Origin: Leptolinea sp. HRD-7
GTDB taxonomy: Bacteria; Chloroflexota; Anaerolineae; Anaerolineales; Anaerolineaceae
Assembly (NCBI GenBank): GCA_024363285.1
Contig: AP024710.1
Span: 434,001 to 498,000 of the forward strand
Direction: 5' to 3'
Length of the DNA: 64,000 nt
Shown here: positions 59,077-64,000 of the stretch, one piece after another
Layout: every line of letters starts with the position of its first letter
How positions within the stretch are numbered: the stretch's first letter is position 1
The notes under the pieces: generated by a model
The model's database searches: none
What the model saw: the letters and a program-made list of their open reading frames with translations, nothing else
What the model was told of the DNA's origin: nothing
Translations under genes and position numbers: made by a program

Positions 59077-59159
59077 CTGTTTAACCCTGCAAGCCAATCG
59101 AGTGGCATGATATGATGATGAGGTAGACATCAATAATGATTTTTGGAAAGAGGCGATTT

Positions 59160-61817
59160 ATGGTAAAAGATCCAGTTTGCGGTATGGAAATAGAGCCGGG
59201 CACGGCTTTTGCCACGCGTGAACACATGGGGCAGTCGTATTATTTCTGCTCAGAAAATTGCGTCAAACAATTCGATGCCAATCCCCACCAGTATGCCCAT
59301 CATTCCAGCCAACCCGCTGCTTCTGCAACGACTGGCTTCAATCCGGATTCCTCCTTGCTGCAGGTCGAGCTTCCCATACTCGGTCTCGCTAAGGAAGGGC
59401 AGCCCGGTGGAGTATTGATCCGTTCGGTGCTCGAGAAGCTGCACGGAGTAGAGCGGGTTGTCATGAACGCGAAGGCGGGAATCGCTGTGGTAGATTATGA
59501 CCCTGAAACAATAAAAATCTTAGGCATCGTGACAGCGATTAAAAAAACCGGTTACCAGGTGGGCGGTGCGCAAAAACGGATCGGGATTGAAAATATCCGC
59601 TGCGCTTCCTGCGTAGGATTCATCGAAGACGAGTTAAAAGCCACCCCTGGTGTCTTGAATGCATTGGTCAGCCTGGGCACGCAGGAAGCGACAGTCGACT
59701 ATCTGCCCGAGCAAACAACACTCAAGGAGTTGAATACCGCAATTGAGGGTTGGGGATATAAGACCCGGCCGGCAGCCAGCGAAGAACCAGTCGACCAACA
59801 GCAAGCAGCCCACGAGAAGGAATACCAACGCTTGATGCGCAGGTTCTGGTTTGCAGCGCTTGTTTCAATCCCGGTATTAATCACCGCCTACCCTAAATTT
59901 ATCCCCATCGTAAAAGATTGGTCGATGGAAACATTACGGCTCACCTGGTTTGGAGCCGCTCTGCTGACCTTACCGGTCCTTTTCTGGTCCGGTAGCGATT
60001 TTTTCACCGGGGCATGGGCTGCGCTCAAACATCGCGCTGCCAATATGAATACGCTGATTGCGCTGGGCACAGGGGCTGCCTGGCTGTATTCCGCCGTAGC
60101 GATCCTTTTCCCGGGAATATTCCCAGAAGGGACATCTGAGCCTTTCTTTGACGTGGTTGCGGTGGTGATCGCGTTGGTGGTGTTAGGCCAGGCTCTGGAA
60201 ATCCGAGCCAAAGGCCGAACGAGTGAAGCCATCAAAAAGCTGATGGGATTGCAGGCAAAAACTGCGCGCGTAATCCGCAATGACGTGGAAATGGACATCC
60301 CTGTAGAGGAAGTTTTGGTTGGGGATACGATCCAGGTCCGGCCCGGCGAAAAAGTCCCGGTCGACGGTATGATCATGGAAGGCAGCTCTGCGGTAGATGA
60401 ATCGATGCTGACCGGTGAAAGCCTGCCTGTCTCCAAGAAATCCGGGGACGAAGTGATTGGCGCAACCTTGAATAAGACCGGGGCTTTTAAGTTCCGGGCA
60501 ACAAAAGTTGGCAAAGACACCGCCCTGGCGCAAATCGTCAAGATGGTGCAGGATGCGCAAAACAGCAAGGCTCCTATTGCTCGCCTGGCCGATACGATTT
60601 CTGGGTTCTTTGTACCCATCGTGATGATCCTGGCTGTTCTGACCTTTGTAGTCTGGTTCGACTTCGGTCCCCAACCGCAGCTTGTTTACGGCCTGGTCAC
60701 TGCCGTATCGGTACTGATCATCGCCTGCCCGTGCGCCTTAGGCCTGGCTACCCCGATGAGCCTGATGGTTGGCATCGGCAAAGGCGCTGAAAACGGCATT
60801 CTGATCCGCTCTGGCGAAGCGCTGCAGACCGCGCAGGCGATCAAGACTGTCGTCTTGGATAAAACAGGCACGATCACAAAGGGCAAGCCTGAACTAACCG
60901 ATGTTATCGTTGCATCTCAACAATCCGTCCTGAGCGATGAACTCCTGAGATTGGCCGCTTCAGTGGAAACAGTCAGCGAACATCCTCTGGCGGAAGCCAT
61001 TGTGGAAGGAGCGAAGGCTAAAGGATTGGCCTTGGGTAAGCCGGAAGCCTTTGAAGCGATTCCGGGGCATGGTGTCATTGCAACAGTGGATGGACGTACG
61101 GTAGCACTCGGTAATCTAAAGATGTTGAAGCGCTTAAACGTTGGCCTCGGCGACCTGGAAGCCAAATCTGATACTCTGGCGAATGATGGAAAAACACCCA
61201 TGTTTGCCGCAGTGGATGGCAAGGCAGCCGGCATCATCGCCGTTGCCGATACCGTCAAAGAAGACTCCAAAGAAGCTATCGCTGCATTGCACCAGATGGG
61301 TATTGAAGTGGTCATGATCACCGGTGACAACCAGCGCACAGCCGAAGCCATTGCGCGACAGGTGGGTTTGGATCGCGTGCTGGCTGAAGTGCTGCCAGAA
61401 GATAAAGCCCACAACGTTCACCTGTTGCAAGCCGAAGGCAAAAAGGTTGCAATGGTTGGGGATGGGATCAACGACGCCCCGGCGCTGGCGCAGGCCGATG
61501 TTGGACTGGCGATCGGCACCGGTACCGATGTGGCCATCGAAGCCTCGGACATTACCCTGATCAAGGGCAGCTTGAAGGGCGTCGTCACAGCCATAGAGGT
61601 TAGCCGGGCTACCATGCGCAATATCAAGCAGAACCTGGTTGGCGCATTCATCTACAATGTTTTAGGGGTCCCCATTGCCATGGGTGTTTTGTTCCCCTTC
61701 TTTGGGGTGCTACTCAGCCCCCTGCTGGCAGGTGCTGCCATGGCTTTCTCGTCCGTGACGGTGGTAAGCAACGCCAATCGCTTACGAGGTTTTCGCCCAA
61801 AATTCAGCGCCAAATGA
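59160..61817 (+). CDS. copA: Copper-translocating P1B-type ATPase CopA with N-terminal YHS domain
   Basis: 885 residues from ATG 59160 (AGAGG upstream). Order: YHS domain ([22 protein letters not shown]), an HMA-like domain without CxxC ([10 protein letters not shown]), a full HMA domain with IRCASC, then the P-type pump: CPC in [13 protein letters not shown] (about 523), DKTGT (about 567), HP in SEHPLAEA and [10 protein letters not shown]. It exports Cu(I). Head of the last operon of the cluster with two redox/copper genes. Confidence 0.95.
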   Translation: MVKDPVCGMEIEPGTAFATREHMGQSYYFCSENCVKQFDANPHQYAHHSSQPAASATTGFNPDSSLLQVELPILGLAKEGQPGGVLIRSVLEKLHGVERVVMNAKAGIAVVDYDPETIKILGIVTAIKKTGYQVGGAQKRIGIENIRCASCVGFIEDELKATPGVLNALVSLGTQEATVDYLPEQTTLKELNTAIEGWGYKTRPAASEEPVDQQQAAHEKEYQRLMRRFWFAALVSIPVLITAYPKFIPIVKDWSMETLRLTWFGAALLTLPVLFWSGSDFFTGAWAALKHRAANMNTLIALGTGAAWLYSAVAILFPGIFPEGTSEPFFDVVAVVIALVVLGQALEIRAKGRTSEAIKKLMGLQAKTARVIRNDVEMDIPVEEVLVGDTIQVRPGEKVPVDGMIMEGSSAVDESMLTGESLPVSKKSGDEVIGATLNKTGAFKFRATKVGKDTALAQIVKMVQDAQNSKAPIARLADTISGFFVPIVMILAVLTFVVWFDFGPQPQLVYGLVTAVSVLIIACPCALGLATPMSLMVGIGKGAENGILIRSGEALQTAQAIKTVVLDKTGTITKGKPELTDVIVASQQSVLSDELLRLAASVETVSEHPLAEAIVEGAKAKGLALGKPEAFEAIPGHGVIATVDGRTVALGNLKMLKRLNVGLGDLEAKSDTLANDGKTPMFAAVDGKAAGIIAVADTVKEDSKEAIAALHQMGIEVVMITGDNQRTAEAIARQVGLDRVLAEVLPEDKAHNVHLLQAEGKKVAMVGDGINDAPALAQADVGLAIGTGTDVAIEASDITLIKGSLKGVVTAIEVSRATMRNIKQNLVGAFIYNVLGVPIAMGVLFPFFGVLLSPLLAGAAMAFSSVTVVSNANRLRGFRPKFSAK

Positions 61818-61824
61818 GACAAGC

Positions 61825-62151
61825 ATGACGATCAATCTGTTGTATTTTGATGGCTGTCCGTCGTGGAATACAGCCCTGACCAATCTTCAAGCTGCATTGA
61901 AGGAAGAGCAACTGGATTATTCAATCAACCCGATTAAGGTTGAAACTGACCAGGAAGCGGCTACCACAAAATTTCTTGGATCGCCTTCCTTCCAGATTGA
62001 TGGAAAGGATTTCTGGCCAGAAAACCGATCTGCCTATTCAATGAACTGCCGGGTGTATAAAACGCCCAATGGTTTACAGGGTTGGCCGACCGTCGAGATG
62101 CTTCGCCAAAAGCTAATTAACATCAGAAAGGATAAGGTAACAGCGAAATGA
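61825..62151 (+). CDS. Thioredoxin-like small protein
   Basis: 108 residues. LLYFDGCPSWNTAL has a single active Cys followed by Pro-Ser-Trp; FLGSPSFQIDGKDFWPE has the cis-Pro loop. This fits the DF-family of thioredoxin-like proteins linked to metal resistance operons. Seven bases after copA, overlapping the cupredoxin start by four. Confidence 0.75.
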   Translation: MTINLLYFDGCPSWNTALTNLQAALKEEQLDYSINPIKVETDQEAATTKFLGSPSFQIDGKDFWPENRSAYSMNCRVYKTPNGLQGWPTVEMLRQKLINIRKDKVTAK

Positions 62152-62525
62152 CACCTGTTCAGATTTTCATAACCCTTGGGGGAATCGCTCTCAGTTTATT
62201 TATTGCCTGGTTTTTCTGGCTGGCGCCCAAAGGTCAGACAAGAGTTAAAGCCGGCGCAGGTGGTGTCCAGGAAGTGGCCATCACCGTAAAAGGTGGTTAT
62301 ACCCCGGATATTATCGTGGTCAAAGCCGGGCAACCGTTGCGCATGAGGTTTACGCGTCAGGAAAGTTCGACCTGTTCAGAAATGGTGCTGTTTCCTGATT
62401 TCAGCCAGAGCGCAAAATTGCCTGAAGGTCAGGAAGTGACAGTTGAATTTACTCCCGACAAACCTGGTGAGTATGGCTTCCAATGCCAAATGGGGATGCT
62501 GCGGGGAAAACTGATTGTAGAATAG
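62148..62525 (+). CDS. Cupredoxin_1-type membrane-anchored protein
   Basis: 125 residues. One helix (IFITLGGIALSLFIAWFFWL), then an EfeO-type cupredoxin: EVAITVKGGYTPDIIVVKAG, ESSTCSEMVLFPDF, YGFQCQMGMLRG. The usual T1 set seems present (Cys, Met, with His partly replaced). ATGA overlap with the gene before. Last gene of the copA operon. Confidence 0.78.
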   Translation: MTPVQIFITLGGIALSLFIAWFFWLAPKGQTRVKAGAGGVQEVAITVKGGYTPDIIVVKAGQPLRMRFTRQESSTCSEMVLFPDFSQSAKLPEGQEVTVEFTPDKPGEYGFQCQMGMLRGKLIVE

Positions 62526-62623
62526 ACCATCATCAACACAAGAAAGGTTGGCCACTCAAGTAGAGTTAATCGATTAATTGGAATAACCGATAATATCGCT
62601 ATTATTACAGGGATTAATTTTTG

Positions 62624-64000
62624 ATGCAAATTATTCGGTATTGGAAAGAAAAGGAAAGTCACCCCATCGAAAAGGCCATTTTTATTGGGATTGGTTTTTT
62701 TATACTGTTTTTCATAGCTTTGATGATATTCATGGAGAATGGGAAAAGCCATGTTTTTGATCTGTCATTTGTTGGAATATTAACCCTCTTGCTAATTGTT
62801 CTCGCGAAAACTCTTAACAATAATAAACTCCAAGGCTATCTTATAGCTATAACAGCCGTCATAGTCGCAATCATCGGTTTCTTTCGATTGAATTCATTTT
62901 TCACTCACACGGAAATTGTCTTCACATTAGTTGTTATCGGGATTACTGCAAGGTGGGGTACAAGCGAAGGTATTTTTACAGCTTTTCTGGCAACAACCAG
63001 CTACGCTATCTTGATTTTGTTTACTGAAAACAAGAATATAACGTTTGAGATATTTACTATTGGAGGTTTCTTGCTCGCTTCTGCATATATTATAGGAACC
63101 CTATCGCTCCAAAGGGAGGCAGCGCTTAAATCTCAAAATAAAATGCATGAGGAGTTAAATATTACATACAACGAAACCTTACATACCTTGGTTTCTGCTT
63201 TGGATACTCGCGATAGCGAGACGGGAGGGCATTCCGAAAGAGTGACCCAAATTGCTCTATTAATCGCTAGGCACCTTAGATTGCATGAAAGAGAAATTCG
63301 AGAAATTCAATGGGGCGCTCTGCTTCATGATGTTGGAAAAATCGGAATCCCAGATTACATTTTGCGAAAACCAGGTAAATTATCTGCAGATGAATGGAAT
63401 GTGATGAGAACTCATCCGCAAGTTGGTTTTGAGATGTTGAAGAAAATTCCTTTCCTGGCTCCTTCACTGGATATTGTATTACATCATCACGAAAAATTTG
63501 ATGGCACCGGGTACCCTTCGGGATTATCTGGTAAGAATATCCCGCTAGCTGCAAGGATTTTTGCAATTGCAGATACTTTTGATGCAATGACCAATGATCG
63601 ACCCTATCGAAAAGCCTTTACTCCTGAAAAAGCATTGGAAGAAATCAAACAATGCGCGGATAAGCAATTTGACCCAGAAATTGTAAATGCGTTTCTAAAA
63701 GTTTATAAACAACGAATTGATCATACTCCGGATGATTCTTCAAAAAAAACCCTATATGATTTGGAATCTATGAAACAAATTTTTCTGCAAAAACCCAAGT
63801 CAGGGTACACAAGTATTCAATCAATCATCAATGAAATCCTCATCGCGTTGGAATGGTCATTATTGGTTGAGATTCCACTTTTCTTTATACATATGGTGCT
63901 TTTCGATTTTGAACACAGACAACATATTGCCGAATCATACTCTTTCATCCAATCTTTAATGACGTCTGTACCTCTCCATCCAATTAGTCTTGGTTTATGG
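62624..64000 (+). CDS. HD-GYP-domain membrane protein (3' end beyond window)
   Basis: 459 codons, still open at 64000. Six or so N-terminal helices (about 18-175) are followed by an HD-GYP domain: TLVSALDTRDSETGGHSERV, LLHDVGKIGIPDYIL, HHHEKFDGTGYPSGL and IADTFDAMTNDRPYR. HD-GYP proteins usually break down cyclic-di-GMP. After about 390 a new hydrophobic stretch appears (WSLLVEIPLFFIHMVLF). The gene is richer in A+T than the copper cluster. Confidence 0.88.
   Translation, partial: MQIIRYWKEKESHPIEKAIFIGIGFFILFFIALMIFMENGKSHVFDLSFVGILTLLLIVLAKTLNNNKLQGYLIAITAVIVAIIGFFRLNSFFTHTEIVFTLVVIGITARWGTSEGIFTAFLATTSYAILILFTENKNITFEIFTIGGFLLASAYIIGTLSLQREAALKSQNKMHEELNITYNETLHTLVSALDTRDSETGGHSERVTQIALLIARHLRLHEREIREIQWGALLHDVGKIGIPDYILRKPGKLSADEWNVMRTHPQVGFEMLKKIPFLAPSLDIVLHHHEKFDGTGYPSGLSGKNIPLAARIFAIADTFDAMTNDRPYRKAFTPEKALEEIKQCADKQFDPEIVNAFLKVYKQRIDHTPDDSSKKTLYDLESMKQIFLQKPKSGYTSIQSIINEILIALEWSLLVEIPLFFIHMVLFDFEHRQHIAESYSFIQSLMTSVPLHPISLGLW

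Noticed and set aside
59888..60619. Open frames on the minus strand opposite copA (up to 243 codons)
   Set aside because: Antisense shadows of a highly conserved pump gene; no start signals.
1..64000. CRISPR arrays, rRNA and tRNA genes
   Set aside because: No evenly spaced repeats, rRNA-like stretches or tRNA cloverleaves were found by reading; short tRNAs could still be missed without a covariance search.

Overview
The window looks like a piece of chromosome from a Chloroflexota bacterium (class Anaerolineae or a relative). This is inferred from gene content, not from a marker gene. The clues are a TIGR03663-type membrane protein with NHL repeats, LysM/M23 and L,D-transpeptidase cell-wall proteins, SHOCT and DUF2933/DUF2085 proteins, and a Tad-type pilus without outer-membrane parts. 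No rRNA, tRNA or CRISPR array was seen.

Bases 1-6.1 kb hold a leftward block of replication and recombination genes: an almost complete DnaN clamp, RadC, SSB, a SWIM-Rad52 fusion and a second OB-fold protein. The gaps in this block carry perfect hairpins, and a 104-base multi-branched inverted-repeat structure lies upstream of the Rad52 gene. Bases 6.2-9.47 kb are a relic integron: a broken integron-type integrase, a cassette promoter region, and one cassette with a clear attC that encodes a fused nuclease/methylase/specificity protein.

Bases 9.47-26.6 kb are a large leftward Tad/Flp pilus or secretion region. It has three Flp-like pilins, TadE/TadG-like proteins, two prepilin peptidases, two TadB/TadC pairs, TadA, CpaB, TadZ, a lytic transglycosylase and a surface protein, interrupted by a lone TnpB element. 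Two of its operons and the OB-fold gene share the same promoter plus leader hairpin, so the recombination block and the pilus block appear to be one regulated unit, possibly an integrated mobile element. An AbiE-type toxin-antitoxin pair (27.5-29.2 kb) and a deleted tadA copy follow.

Bases 30-37.5 kb hold cell-wall and copper-related genes. They include a Met-rich protein, an OmpR-type two-component system and two SHOCT proteins; two promoters there carry four 11-bp direct repeats each. Bases 37.5-41.6 kb hold an M23 peptidase and the large TIGR03663/NHL protein.

Bases 41.6-62.5 kb are a copper and redox cluster: a TlpA-like thioredoxin, two CcdA-type proteins (one circularly permuted), a DUF1573-like protein with an in-frame UGA followed by a SECIS-like hairpin, DoxX, a CYCXC lipoprotein, three CuA-type cupredoxins, a NapH-like ferredoxin, two NarL-type regulators and one sensor, a multicopper oxidase, a FixH/YtkA lipoprotein, CopA and a last cupredoxin. 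A palindromic site (consensus NTAGGCANAATNNCYTAY) recurs at eight places in front of these genes. At five of them it lies exactly 45 bases from a TATACT-like -10 box, so the cluster looks like one regulon. The window ends inside an HD-GYP membrane protein.
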